A stretch of 64,000 nt of DNA from JANQLU01 sp964434955 (lineage in GTDB: Bacteria; Planctomycetota; Planctomycetia; Pirellulales; Pirellulaceae): contig CAYSXI010000007.1 in NCBI GenBank assembly GCA_964434955.1, positions 11,040 to 75,039 on the forward strand. The letters run 5' to 3'. Shown here piece by piece: positions 1-9,442 of the stretch. The notes under the pieces are model-generated. The model did not search any database. It was not told where the DNA came from and saw only the letters and a list, made by a program, of their open reading frames with translations. The stretch's first letter is position 1; each line of letters opens with the position of its first letter. A program made the translations under genes and the position numbers.

Positions 1-847
1 ATTGGGAATCAATGCGAACCACAAAATAGGGTTCGCCCATCGCGACGCCCAAGCCCTTTCGCTGACCAATCGTGAACCCTTCGATTCCGGGATGCGTTCC
101 AACCACATCGCCGCTCGTGGTGACGATCTCGCCCGAGGTGTCGATTCCCTGCTCCTGTCGGCGGCGCACGAAATCGCCATGGTGACCGGAAGTCACAAAA
201 CAAATTTCCTGACTGTCTTTCTTTTCAGCGACATTGAGACCAACCAGCCCCGCCATCCGGCGGATATCCGGTTTTTCGTAGTAACCGACAGGAAGCAGCA
301 TTCGCTCGAGGAATTTTTTCTTGATACCAAACAACACGTAGGACTGGTCCTTTGACAGGTCCACGCCGCGCAGAAGCTTGAGAGAATCGCCCTCGCGCTC
401 AAGTCGAGCATAGTGTCCGGTTGCCACAAACTCGGCACCGACACTATCTGCATAGTCAAACAACTTGCCGAACTTGATTCGGTTGTTGCACATCACGCAA
501 GGGTTAGGCGTACGCCCGATCGAATACTCATCGACGAAGTAGTCGATGATCCCTCGAAACTCCTCCTCCAGGTTCAGGGCGTAAAAGGGAATGCCAATCG
601 TCTCTGCGACCCGCCGGCCATCTTCCGCATCCAGAGCACTGCAGCATCCCTGCTTGTGGTCCGCACGCGGATTAAGAACGGGGAGCAAAGGAGAGGATTC
701 GCGTTGCCCATCGATGGAGCAAGCCGAAACGGCTTTTTCGCCATGGCGCATAAATACACCAATCACCTGATGACCTTGTTCGGTCAACAAATGCGCTGCG
801 ACGCTGGAGTCAACGCCGCCCGACATGGCTAGGACAACTCGGGCCAA
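1..847 (-). CDS. mnmA: tRNA-specific 2-thiouridylase MnmA, 3' end cut off by the window
   Basis: MnmA thiolates the C2 of the wobble uridine in tRNA-Lys, -Glu and -Gln in the cytoplasm, using ATP and a sulfur relay. The translated frame shows the PP-loop SGGVDSS at residues 9-15, the nucleophile motif NPCVMCN with a catalytic Cys, the TGHYAR stretch and a second conserved Cys in QEICFV. About 282 residues are present against the usual 360-390, so the C-terminal domain lies outside the window. I chose a TTG start at 847 because an AAAGGAAAG ribosome binding site stands just upstream and because it keeps the strand ARVVLAM that precedes the PP-loop; an ATG at 826 would cut into that strand. The family assignment is firm, the start is likely. 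Confidence 0.93.
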   Translation of the reverse strand, partial: MARVVLAMSGGVDSSVAAHLLTEQGHQVIGVFMRHGEKAVSACSIDGQRESSPLLPVLNPRADHKQGCCSALDAEDGRRVAETIGIPFYALNLEEEFRGIIDYFVDEYSIGRTPNPCVMCNNRIKFGKLFDYADSVGAEFVATGHYARLEREGDSLKLLRGVDLSKDQSYVLFGIKKKFLERMLLPVGYYEKPDIRRMAGLVGLNVAEKKDSQEICFVTSGHHGDFVRRRQEQGIDTSGEIVTTSGDVVGTHPGIEGFTIGQRKGLGVAMGEPYFVVRIDSQ

Positions 848-1111
848 TTTCTTTCCTTTCTGAACGAATTTTCATTATAGCGCGGGACCGAATCATGGAA
901 AGCGTCGCTGAGTTTCGCAAATTGCCAACATTGCGGTTCCTGATGATGATCCACCCCTACATGAGCATCGGAACCAATGCTAGGTTCGTTGCTGCCTCCA
1001 TCGTATCCGACGGCAATCAATGTCGATCTATGCGGTCGCCAAGATAATCGCAGGCCGGCCTGTGTTCGGGTTGTGTTTCAGTGCGACAAAGCAATTCGAA
1101 AGGAAAATCAA

Positions 1112-1624
1112 ATGATCCTTGTCGTTTCAACCAGTCTGAATCCGGAAAGCTGCAGTCGCGTTCTCGCGAGGCATGCATTGGACCAGTTGAAAACAACCGG
1201 CCAGCAGGCAGATTGGCTGGACCTTCAGGATTTGGAGTTGCCTTTTTGCAACGCGTCGAGCTGCTACAACCATCCGAATGTTGGCAAAGTCGCAAAGCAG
1301 ATTGCCGATGCCAAATGCGTTTTGATGGCTTGTCCAATTTACAACTTTGACGTCGGCGCGGCTGCAAAAAACCTGGTTGAACTGACCGGGCGCAATTCCT
1401 GGTCGGAGAAGGTTGTCGGGTTTCTCCTGTCTGCCGGAGGACTGGGTAGCTACATGTCGGTCATGCCCTTCGCCAATAGCCTGATGCTTGACTTCCGTTG
1501 CCTGATCATTCCCCGATTTGTTTACACCACCTCGGAAGGTGTCTCGGGGGAAAACCTTGTTGGTGACGGCTTGGCGGAGCGAATCGATGAATTGAATCAG
1601 CGTGCGATTCAGCTAATCCGGTAA
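1112..1624 (+). CDS. NADPH-dependent FMN reductase-like flavoprotein
   Basis: A 171-residue protein of the flavodoxin-like NADPH:FMN reductase superfamily. The N-terminus (VVSTSLNPESCSRVLARH) matches the phosphate-binding T/S-x-x-S loop of these enzymes, and a middle segment (ACPIYNFDVGAAAKNLVEL) matches the conserved 'P.YN....LKN..D' flavin/dimer region. The substrate cannot be told from sequence; relatives reduce FMN, quinones, chromate or azo dyes. The ATG at 1112 has an AAAGGAAA ribosome binding site seven bases upstream, while the longer open frame upstream (from 977) has no supporting signal. It stands alone between mnmA (divergent) and the exonuclease gene (convergent). Confidence 0.75.
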   Translation: MILVVSTSLNPESCSRVLARHALDQLKTTGQQADWLDLQDLELPFCNASSCYNHPNVGKVAKQIADAKCVLMACPIYNFDVGAAAKNLVELTGRNSWSEKVVGFLLSAGGLGSYMSVMPFANSLMLDFRCLIIPRFVYTTSEGVSGENLVGDGLAERIDELNQRAIQLIR

Positions 1625-1639
1625 ACTTGCAGGATACGT

Positions 1640-2455
1640 CTACCAGGGATTCTCCCATTCGCCCGAGCGCTCCAGGTATTCCGCATAGACTGGAATGGCC
1701 TGACTTTCTTTTTCCAACCATTCGCGTGTCGTATCGATGATCTCTTGCTCTCGCTCGAGCGTGATCTGACCTGTCAGGACGGAAACTCGCAGAAATACAA
1801 AATAAGTGTCCAGAACATCGCAACGACAATAGTCATTGATCCGCTCCGACTGTCCTTCGGCGTGCAAATCTTGAACCATGTGTCCGGCGATGCCCATTTT
1901 TCCCGGTTTGCCGAGGATGGTCGCCGCCAGATTCAATCCGCCGTTGAATCGAGTGGCGCTAAAGTTGGTCAATACATCCTGCAAGTCCAAATGAGCGACC
2001 TGGTTGTAGCGATTTCTTCGCTGCTCATACGACTTGTCCTGCAGGTTAAACCAGGCCGGTACCGTGATTCCAAACCGAAACGCGGCTAATTCCATGATCG
2101 GAATATCGAACGTTCGCCCGTTGAAAGTCACAAAGGTCGGCATCTCGTACTGGTACCAGCCGCGCCAAAAATTCTCCGTAATGATGTGGGGCCGAAACTT
2201 GGGTGGATCCAAAGTAACGACGTCAATCAACTGAAAATTCTCGTCGACCTTTGCGGCCGCGACGGAAACCGGAACCTGAAACGTGTAAGGAATAAAGTCC
2301 GATTCGTACTTGGCCATCAACTCGGCCCGATATCGATCGACGGCTTCTTCCGGTGTCAAATCGTCGCCCGGATATCGGACGCGCGAAACCAGCTCGCCGT
2401 CGGCAACGCTTTCGACGTCAAATACGAGATATCGGGGGGCTTTCGTTTCTGTCAT
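1640..2455 (-). CDS. predicted PolB-like 3'-5' exonuclease
   Basis: A 271-residue stand-alone exonuclease of the DnaQ/RNase H fold, of the type annotated as predicted 3'-5' exonuclease PolB-like. The DEDD-type metal ligands can be seen: FDVES near the N-terminus (Asp and Glu), FNGRTFDIPIM in the middle (Asp) and DYCRCDVLDTYF near the C-terminus (Asp). It lacks any polymerase domain. The ATG at 2455 is chosen because homology-like sequence begins just after it (TETKAPRYLVFDVES); an open frame continues upstream to 2632 but would overlap the divergent pepT start. It faces pepT across a short shared promoter region. Function in repair or RNA turnover is not known. Confidence 0.75.
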   Translation of the reverse strand: MTETKAPRYLVFDVESVADGELVSRVRYPGDDLTPEEAVDRYRAELMAKYESDFIPYTFQVPVSVAAAKVDENFQLIDVVTLDPPKFRPHIITENFWRGWYQYEMPTFVTFNGRTFDIPIMELAAFRFGITVPAWFNLQDKSYEQRRNRYNQVAHLDLQDVLTNFSATRFNGGLNLAATILGKPGKMGIAGHMVQDLHAEGQSERINDYCRCDVLDTYFVFLRVSVLTGQITLEREQEIIDTTREWLEKESQAIPVYAEYLERSGEWENPW

Positions 2456-2612
2456 GGCTATCAATCGTAGGCGCAAAGTTTCAAAAACAAAACCAGTCGC
2501 GCGACACCTTCGGTCAAATGCATCAACAATTTCTCGCGACCAATCATGGAATTGACCCTTGGCGGGCGATCGTTTCCAATGCGAGTCATTGACCCAACCC
2601 CAAGGATTGCCA

Positions 2613-3863
2613 ATGACTTTGCCGACGATCAATCGCTCGCGAATGCTGGAAAACTTTTTGACCTACGTCAAAGTCGATACGACGGCCAAAGACGACACCG
2701 ACCATTATCCGAGTAGTCCCGGTCAGTTGGAGCTCGGCAAGATATTGCTTCGGCAACTTCAGGAACTTGGGCTTTCCGACGCGCATCAAGACGAATACGG
2801 CATCGTGATGGCCACGATCCCTTCGAACCTGGAAACATCGGCCCCAACGATCGCCTTCAATTCCCATGTGGATACGTCTCCGGAAACAACCGGCGCCAAT
2901 GTGAAACCCCATGTGATCGAAAGCTATGCCGGTGGTGACATTGTATTGAGTGGCGATTCGTCCAAGGTGATCACAGAGTCGCAATGCCCCGAGTTAAAAG
3001 ACGCGATCGGCAAAACAATCATCACGACGGATGGGACAACGTTGCTTGGTGGCGATGACAAGGCGGGGGTCGCGATCATTATGGAACTTGCGGCGACGCT
3101 GCTTGAGAATCCCGAAGTTCCTCGCGGCGAAATCCGAGTCCTGTTTACTTGCGACGAAGAGATCGGACGTGGCCCCAAGCATGTCGATATCGAGCAAGTG
3201 AATGCGGTCGCGTGTTACACATTTGACGGGGGTGGCCAGAATGACGTCGACGTCGAAACCTTTTCGGCGGACGGCGCGCTGGTAAAGATCCAAGGCGTCA
3301 ACATCCATCCGGCGATCGCCAAAGACAAAATGATCAACGCCGTCCGCGCCACAGCCGACTTCCTTCAACGCTTGCCCGCCGAGCTGTCTCCCGAAAGAAC
3401 GGATGGCCGGGACGGATTTTTGCACCCTTACGTGATCGATGGCGGTGTTGCCGAAGTCAACTTGAAAGTCCTGTTGCGAAGTTTTGATACGTCGGAACTG
3501 TCGACCTTCGCCGAGCTGCTTAAAAAATGCGCGGCGGAAACCGAACAAGCTTGCGCGGGAACCAGCGTCGAAGTCGAAGTCACCAAGCAGTATCGAAACA
3601 TGGCAGACGGCTTGGAAAAGGAACCACGAGCGGCGGAGTTCGCTCTGCAGGCGCATCGAAATCTGGGTCGCGAACCCAACCAATCCATCATCCGAGGCGG
3701 AACGGATGGATCCCAATTCACCGAACGCGGCCTTCCGACACCGAATCTCTCGAGTGGACAACACAACATTCACTCTCCGCTTGAATGGGCCTGTCTCGAT
3801 GAAATGGTAGCAGCCTGCGAAATCGGTCTCGAAATCGTGCGACTTTGGAGCGAGACGGACTAG
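2613..3863 (+). CDS. pepT: peptidase T (tripeptide aminopeptidase)
   Basis: PepT removes the N-terminal residue from tripeptides in the cytoplasm; it is a di-zinc M20 peptidase. The metal-site motifs are in place: SHVDTSPE with His85 and Asp87, GGDDKAG with the bridging Asp near 148, the catalytic pair in CDEEIG (Glu182-183) and the final His in NIHSPLEWA. The dimerisation lid region lies between roughly 205 and 310. Length, 416 residues, equals the family norm. The ATG at 2613 has an AAGGATTGC ribosome binding site; the longer frame from 2559 has none. Single gene, divergent from the exonuclease. Confidence 0.95.
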   Translation: MTLPTINRSRMLENFLTYVKVDTTAKDDTDHYPSSPGQLELGKILLRQLQELGLSDAHQDEYGIVMATIPSNLETSAPTIAFNSHVDTSPETTGANVKPHVIESYAGGDIVLSGDSSKVITESQCPELKDAIGKTIITTDGTTLLGGDDKAGVAIIMELAATLLENPEVPRGEIRVLFTCDEEIGRGPKHVDIEQVNAVACYTFDGGGQNDVDVETFSADGALVKIQGVNIHPAIAKDKMINAVRATADFLQRLPAELSPERTDGRDGFLHPYVIDGGVAEVNLKVLLRSFDTSELSTFAELLKKCAAETEQACAGTSVEVEVTKQYRNMADGLEKEPRAAEFALQAHRNLGREPNQSIIRGGTDGSQFTERGLPTPNLSSGQHNIHSPLEWACLDEMVAACEIGLEIVRLWSETD

Positions 3864-3998
3864 GATTTCCCCACTTCACATCGAATGCCCGATTGAACGC
3901 CCATTCATTCGCTAGCGTTCGCTGCTTTTGCCTTTTGACAAACTCCGAAATTGAATAGATTCCCGGGTCCTTCAGCTCCCTTCTCCCGGTGAATCCTC

Positions 3999-6900
3999 GT
4001 GTCCGAAGACGAATTCCTCGACGAACCCGATTCCAACGACGCGGCTTCGAAACGACGAAGAAAAACACCCCGCCGAAGTCAAACACTGGTGGGTGTGATC
4101 CTGATCGGCATCATCATTTTCTTTCTGCCGAATCTGGTATTGATGTCGCCGTTGAAACACAAAGTCGTAAGCATTGCGACGAGTGACGTCGACGGCAAAG
4201 TTCAAGTTGAATCGATTCGCGGGGGCTGGCTTCAATCGATACGAATTCAAAACCTCTCGATCACCGATTCGCAGAACCGGGAAGTCCTCCGTGCCAAAGA
4301 GGTTCGCCTCACGAAGAACATCCTCGGATTGATATTCGGCGAAGGATTTGGCGATTTCGAAATTGATCAACCGAAAGCGGATGTCTATGTCCGCAAACAG
4401 GGAACCAACATGGAGGACCTGTTTTCGAAGTACCTCGAATCGGACGAACCATCGGATCCGATTCCCCCTTTCAACATTAAACTCAACGGGGGGCAACTGA
4501 GACTCACCAACCAGCTGGATGGATCCGTTATCGAGTACGGCGAAGTGAACGCGGACTTGCGCCTGTTTGATGATTCCGGGATGGCCGTCTCTTTGACTGG
4601 AAACGATCTGACTCATGGTGGCCAACTCGCTGTCAACGGAAAGATCAACACGGGTGTAAATCAGCTCGATTTCTCGCAGGGAGAATTGGGCGTTGAAATT
4701 CAACACGCTGGCGTGGGCCTCGCGACAACCATTCTGACCCGAATTGGATACGACACCTCGGCGACCGGTTTGGCCAATGGCAAGGCGACGATTGGCTGGG
4801 TCGGCTACGGGCAAACGATTACCACGGGCTTCGAAAATTTCGCCGTTCAAAACTCGATCCTTGCAGCCCCCGATTACATCGGCCAGGATCGGATCATGAT
4901 CGGTCGAGGAGCGCTTCAAGGCGGTTTCGAGAAAGCCGGCAACAAGATGACGGCCTACAAGTTCCAACTTCAAACTGACTTTGCAAAAATGAGCGCCAAC
5001 GGAACGGCGGATCTCGACGCCATTTCCAATGTCCTGACGACAGGACAATTGCGGTCGAGCAATTTCCAACTGGACGGCCATGCCGACGTGGCCAGCCTGG
5101 CGCAAATGCTTCCGAACACGCTCGGGATTCATCGTGACCTGCGTTTTCAATCTGGAAAACTCATGTTTCAATCGTTCTGCCGAACGGAAAGCGAAAAACA
5201 ACGAATTCTGCTGAATGCCGAGTTACAGAATCTTGTTGGGGTTCGCGGCCAACAGCCATTCTCAATCCGCGACCCGGTTCGGATCGTCGCGGTCGCAACC
5301 CAAACGGATCAACAAACCACGATCGACGACTTCAAGATCAGTTCCCACTTTGTCAATGTCACCGGCAGTGGCACGACCCGGCAAGCCGAATTTCGGGCAA
5401 ACGGCGACTTAAGCCAGTTGGCAAATGAACTTTCGCAATTTGTCGACCTCAGCAACTATCGCCTCGGTGGCCGGTTCGAAGGAAATGTTCAACTGGTTCC
5501 TATCCCTTCCGCTGAAGGCGGACCGCCGCGAATGGATTGGAAGGCAAAAATTCGAGTTACCAACGCCGACATCTCGATTCCCAGTTGGGGACGATTTCGA
5601 GAAAGGCAGTTGGACCTGGTTTCCAACATTCGGCTTTGGCAAAACACCGATTCGTCTTTGGGTGTCGAACAATCGACCTTTGATTTGACCGCGGGCTCGG
5701 ACCGACTCAATTTTCAAACTTCTCAGGCCATCAAGAAACTGGGGTTTGATTCGGTATGGGTTGGCCCGCTGAGAATGGTTGGCAGTGTTGAATCCTGGCA
5801 TGCGCGGCTAAAACCATTGCTGGGACCCTCCGCAAATTTTCAAAGTGCGGGCACGATTGACTTGTCGGCCTCCCTCGCCGCTTCTCCAAACCGAGTCGCG
5901 GTTCAAACGTCGCAACTGACCATTGGCAATTTTCAGTTTCGCGGTTGGGGCATGACCATTGCCGAAAAACAAATTGCAGCAGCCTGTGTCGGGGTTCTGG
6001 ATTTCACCAAATCCAACCTCGCCTTCGAATCCTTGACGTTGCGAAGTTCCGGTTTCGCCACCGGAATCACCAATGCCGAGTTTCAGTACGGCCAGAACAT
6101 GCGATTCCAGGGGCAGGCGGTTTTCCAGGGCGATCTCAATCGAATTGCCGGTTGGGTCGACAGCCTTCGCTCGAACACCATGCACTATTCCGGGCACGTC
6201 GTTGGAAGTGCCTCGATGTTGGCGCAGGGAGGCAAGTATTTTGGCGGAATTGATGCCAACGTGACGCAAGCCAAAGTCATGAAGCGTGCCCCAACATTGA
6301 ATTCGACGGGACAGACAAAATGGGATCTTGTTTGGCATGAACCGAAGATCACGCTCGGTGGCAAGCTCTCGACTTCCGACTTCGACACCTACGAATTTGG
6401 GAATCTGGCGCTTCAATCAAAAGCGTTGGCCCTTTCGTCTCGCGGAACCTTGTCGGACATTGGTGGAACCGTGCAAACCAACCTTGTCGGGAATTGGAAA
6501 CCCGATTGGAAGATGATTTCGCGGATTGTTCACGCCTATACCGGCCAAAATGTCGCCGTCACCGGAAACGAAATCCAGGCCTTCACCATTTCGGGCCCCG
6601 TTTTCGTTGTGGACCAAGTCGCGAATCGAAGCAACGTGAAACCGGCGGGCAGCAACGGCAATGCGCCCACCCAAAGTCGTTTCGCCTCGAGACTATCGCC
6701 GAAACTAAAGGTGCAAACAGAAATCCGCTGGGACCAGGCAAACATTGCAGGCTTTCCCTTGGGCAAAGCGCAGGTGCCGGTCAACTTTGAAAACCAAGTT
6801 CTTTCGACGAGCAATCTTCAATTCGGGGTTGGGCGAAGTGGAAAAGCGTCGGTTCAGCCCTACCTGAATCTCCAATCGGGCACGCCTGTTCTTGGGCTCG

Positions 6901-7619
6901 CGAGAAACGCCCGCGTCGACCAATTGGAACTCGGTCCGGAAGTCTGCAAACAGTGGCTCAAATACATTGCCCCCGCCGTTGCGGATGCCGCCCGCGCCCA
7001 GGGTTCATTATCGGTCTCAACCCAACAATTTGAAATTCCTTTATCCAATCCCTTTGCCGGTGCAGCCTCCGGCACGGTTTCGATTCATCAAGCCACGGTG
7101 AGTTCAGGGCCGTTGGCGGATCAACTCATTTCGCTTTCCAAAACCATCAAGAACTTGACCGAGGGCGGAAACGTCGTGGACTCACTGCTGAATGGTGGAG
7201 GCGCCAATCTCGGTGCACAAAACAATCCATCGACCTGGGTCGTCATGCCCAAACAAGACATCGCGTTTCGACTTCATCAACAACGCATTTATCACCAGGG
7301 CGCAACGTTTGTGATCGACGGCGTACCGATCACAACGCAGGGATCGGTTGGCGTTGACCAATCCGTAAAACTCGTTGCAAGCGTTCCCGTTCAAGACAAA
7401 TGGATTGCCGGAAAAGCTTGGCTTCAAGGTCTGAAAGGAAAGTCCATTCAAGTTCCAATTGCGGGCACGCTGAAACAACCACGGTTGGATTCCAATACGA
7501 TGCGGAGTCTCTCCACGCAGTTCTTGCGCCAGAATGTCGGATCGTCCTTGCAAAACAAGTTAAATCAAAAACTTGATGGCGAGATTCAAAAGGGCCTCAA
7601 CAAGTTATTTGGCAAATAA
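3999..7619 (+). CDS. AsmA/TamB-like envelope protein with N-terminal membrane anchor
   Basis: A 1206-residue protein with a short charged cytoplasmic tail, one membrane helix at about residues 29-49 and a very long beta-rich periplasmic part. Early sequence (DVDGKVQVESIRGGW followed by RIQNLSITD and AKEVRLTKN) is the repeating pattern of AsmA/TamB-type proteins, in which 'gene product contributes to scaffold x, layer y' strands form a lipid-conducting groove. The C-terminus has the amphipathic end typical of the group, with IQVPIAGTLKQPRLD and a helical tail. Role in moving lipids between membranes is inferred from the family, not from specific residues. It starts with GTG at 3999; no strong ribosome binding site is visible, so an alternative start remains possible. 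It appears to be a single-gene unit. Confidence 0.6.
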   Translation: MSEDEFLDEPDSNDAASKRRRKTPRRSQTLVGVILIGIIIFFLPNLVLMSPLKHKVVSIATSDVDGKVQVESIRGGWLQSIRIQNLSITDSQNREVLRAKEVRLTKNILGLIFGEGFGDFEIDQPKADVYVRKQGTNMEDLFSKYLESDEPSDPIPPFNIKLNGGQLRLTNQLDGSVIEYGEVNADLRLFDDSGMAVSLTGNDLTHGGQLAVNGKINTGVNQLDFSQGELGVEIQHAGVGLATTILTRIGYDTSATGLANGKATIGWVGYGQTITTGFENFAVQNSILAAPDYIGQDRIMIGRGALQGGFEKAGNKMTAYKFQLQTDFAKMSANGTADLDAISNVLTTGQLRSSNFQLDGHADVASLAQMLPNTLGIHRDLRFQSGKLMFQSFCRTESEKQRILLNAELQNLVGVRGQQPFSIRDPVRIVAVATQTDQQTTIDDFKISSHFVNVTGSGTTRQAEFRANGDLSQLANELSQFVDLSNYRLGGRFEGNVQLVPIPSAEGGPPRMDWKAKIRVTNADISIPSWGRFRERQLDLVSNIRLWQNTDSSLGVEQSTFDLTAGSDRLNFQTSQAIKKLGFDSVWVGPLRMVGSVESWHARLKPLLGPSANFQSAGTIDLSASLAASPNRVAVQTSQLTIGNFQFRGWGMTIAEKQIAAACVGVLDFTKSNLAFESLTLRSSGFATGITNAEFQYGQNMRFQGQAVFQGDLNRIAGWVDSLRSNTMHYSGHVVGSASMLAQGGKYFGGIDANVTQAKVMKRAPTLNSTGQTKWDLVWHEPKITLGGKLSTSDFDTYEFGNLALQSKALALSSRGTLSDIGGTVQTNLVGNWKPDWKMISRIVHAYTGQNVAVTGNEIQAFTISGPVFVVDQVANRSNVKPAGSNGNAPTQSRFASRLSPKLKVQTEIRWDQANIAGFPLGKAQVPVNFENQVLSTSNLQFGVGRSGKASVQPYLNLQSGTPVLGLARNARVDQLELGPEVCKQWLKYIAPAVADAARAQGSLSVSTQQFEIPLSNPFAGAASGTVSIHQATVSSGPLADQLISLSKTIKNLTEGGNVVDSLLNGGGANLGAQNNPSTWVVMPKQDIAFRLHQQRIYHQGATFVIDGVPITTQGSVGVDQSVKLVASVPVQDKWIAGKAWLQGLKGKSIQVPIAGTLKQPRLDSNTMRSLSTQFLRQNVGSSLQNKLNQKLDGEIQKGLNKLFGK

Positions 7620-7765
7620 GGCTGCCTGCCTCGAATGGGATATCCGGGAAACGGGACCCTACGAAAAAATTGCCAAAGCGGTTTTTGGAATGCTGTTGGT
7701 CGCCGCGAAAGTCGTTTAAACTTTTCGATTACGTTCTTTTCGGGCTGCAAACGCAGAAAATCGCT

Positions 7766-8503
7766 GTGAAAATTCACTTCCTTGGAACAACCGGTTATCA
7801 CCCAAACAACTCGCGGCAAACCGCGTGTTTCATGATGCCCGAACTTGGAGTGATCCTCGATGCCGGAACCGGGATGTTTCGAGCTCGCGATTTGATTGAA
7901 ACTGATACGCTCCACATCCTGCTCTCGCATGTCCACCTTGATCATTCGATCGGGATAACGTTCCTCTTTGACGTTCTCTGGGACAAGAAAGTTGAGAAGG
8001 TTTTTGTTTACAGCGAACCCGACAAAATCGAGGCGCTCGAACAACACCTTTTTGCAGAACCTTTGTTCCCGGCCCGGCCCGATTTCGAGTTTCGCGCCCA
8101 TCAACCGGAGCTTGAAATTGAAGGAACTCGAATTGAGACGTTTCCCTTGAAACATCCCGGTGGGAGTGTCGGTTTCTTGTTCGAACACGACGGTCGAAAA
8201 ATGGCTTATGTCACGGACACCACGGCCGACCCCGGTTCCGACTACCTTGATCGGATTCAGGGCGTCGATCTGTTGATCCACGAATGTTATTTTCCCGACG
8301 GCTGGGAAGACCGCGCAGAATTAACGGGCCACAGTTGCCTGTCGCCCGTTTGTGAAGTCGCAAAAAAATGCGGCGCCGGTGAATTGATTCTGGTCCACAT
8401 CAATCCGCTGGATGAGAACGCAGAAATGCTGGATCTGGAGTCGGCCCGCGAAATCTATCCGAGTGTTTCCGTTGCCCAGGACCATCAGGTCGTCGACTGG
8501 TAA
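7766..8503 (+). CDS. metallo-beta-lactamase-fold hydrolase
   Basis: A 245-residue MBL-fold enzyme of the RNase Z/PhnP-like branch. The zinc motif HVHLDH is at residues 55-60, further ligands are the His in KHPGGSVG, the Asp in YVTDTTAD and the His near the C-terminus (VHINP). LDAGTG at 32-37 is the strand before the zinc site. The substrate is unknown; relatives cleave phosphodiesters of tRNA precursors or cyclic nucleotides. A GTG start at 7766 fits the beginning of the fold (KIHFLGTTGYHP); the frame is open back to 7670 without family-like sequence. It is convergent with the glutathione peroxidase gene. Confidence 0.85.
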   Translation: MKIHFLGTTGYHPNNSRQTACFMMPELGVILDAGTGMFRARDLIETDTLHILLSHVHLDHSIGITFLFDVLWDKKVEKVFVYSEPDKIEALEQHLFAEPLFPARPDFEFRAHQPELEIEGTRIETFPLKHPGGSVGFLFEHDGRKMAYVTDTTADPGSDYLDRIQGVDLLIHECYFPDGWEDRAELTGHSCLSPVCEVAKKCGAGELILVHINPLDENAEMLDLESAREIYPSVSVAQDHQVVDW

Positions 8504-8530
8504 CCCCGCCTTCCGATCGGAACCAATTGA

Positions 8531-8557
8531 AATCGCCGAGGATTATCGTCGGCGATT
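8531..8557. terminator. hairpin between convergent genes
   Basis: Perfect 9-bp inverted repeat AATCGCCGA / TCGGCGATT with a 9-base loop, lying between the ends of the MBL-fold gene and the glutathione peroxidase gene. No T-run follows on either side, so it may be a weak bidirectional terminator or an mRNA 3'-end stem. Confidence 0.4.
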
Positions 8558-8578
8558 CATATCCGCCTCAACTTCAGT

Positions 8579-9154
8579 TTACTTGAGGTTGGCTTCAATC
8601 ATTTCGACGACCTCTTTCGCATCCGGCTTGGTGCGAGGACCAAATCGCGCGATCACTTCGCCTTTCTTGTTCAACAGGAACTTTTCGAAGTTCCATTTGA
8701 TTTTGCCTTTTTTGGCGGGCTTGGTTTCAAGATTCGTCAGATGCTTGTACAAGTCGCATTGGCCATCGCCATTGACATCGATCTTGGCCATCATGTCGAA
8801 CTTGACGCCGTATTTGGTCGTGCAAAATTCTTTGATCTCTTCCAATGAACCGGGTTCCTGACGACCAAACTGATTGCAAGGGAAGCCAACGATCGCGAGG
8901 CCTTTCTCGCTGTACTTGTCGTGCAACTCTTGAAGTTGTTTGTATTGAGGAGTCAAGCCACACTTGCTGGCGACATTGACCATCAGGACGACCTTGCCGT
9001 CGTATTTCTCGGCAAGGTTTACTTCGTCGCCACCGATGTTTTTCATTTTGAAATTCAAAGCGGCAGGAACGTCGCTCTTACTCTCATCTTGGGCGGACAC
9101 GGCAGTCACCAAAGCAAAAACCATCAGGGTTGAAAACAAAACGGCACGCATCAT
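8579..9154 (-). CDS. secreted glutathione peroxidase-family protein
   Basis: A thiol peroxidase of the glutathione peroxidase family that reduces hydroperoxides, here probably with thioredoxin-like donors because the active-site residue is Cys and not selenocysteine. Motifs: NVASKCGLTPQY with the peroxidatic Cys, GFPCNQFGRQEPGS with the conserved Gln and a possible resolving Cys, and KWNFEKFL with the Trp-Asn pair. Residues 1-24 form a signal peptide ending near VSAQ, so the protein acts outside the cytoplasm. Two adjacent ATG codons occur; 9154 is preferred because of a GGAG six bases upstream. 191 residues including the signal. Confidence 0.92.
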   Translation of the reverse strand: MMRAVLFSTLMVFALVTAVSAQDESKSDVPAALNFKMKNIGGDEVNLAEKYDGKVVLMVNVASKCGLTPQYKQLQELHDKYSEKGLAIVGFPCNQFGRQEPGSLEEIKEFCTTKYGVKFDMMAKIDVNGDGQCDLYKHLTNLETKPAKKGKIKWNFEKFLLNKKGEVIARFGPRTKPDAKEVVEMIEANLK

Positions 9155-9242
9155 TATCTCCAGAAACAAAATGTATTGGTCGCGAACTAGGACGGGTTCA
9201 TTATCACTTGAGCCAGGCAGTTTTTTCTAGGGCTAACGCGAG

Positions 9243-9281
9243 CGAATTGGGCTGCCACTGCCTTGACCCAATTCGGGTCAA
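9243..9281. promoter_or_regulatory. overlapping inverted repeats in a divergent promoter region
   Basis: Between the peroxidase gene and the DHDPS-family gene there are two overlapping perfect inverted repeats: CGAATTGGG (9243-9251) with CCCAATTCG (9267-9275), and TTGACCC (9263-9269) with GGGTCAA (9275-9281). They share the CCCAATTC arm. The position suggests an operator or a structured leader for one of the two divergent genes; no regulator is encoded nearby. Confidence 0.3.
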
Positions 9282-9442
9282 CCGCAGTACAAATCACTTG
9301 ATAATTGAAAATCTGGCACAAACTTCTGTTTACGGATCGATTTTTGAAGCGGTTCATTGCCGCGCATTGAGCCAAGCCAAGCGTCCGGTTTACAATGGGG
9401 CGATTCTCCCGAGTTTTTAAAGCCAAATAACAGGCCAGGTTC

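Noticed and set aside
3972..5201. 409-codon minus-strand open frame
   Set aside because: Antisense to the AsmA-like gene and without ribosome binding site or family.
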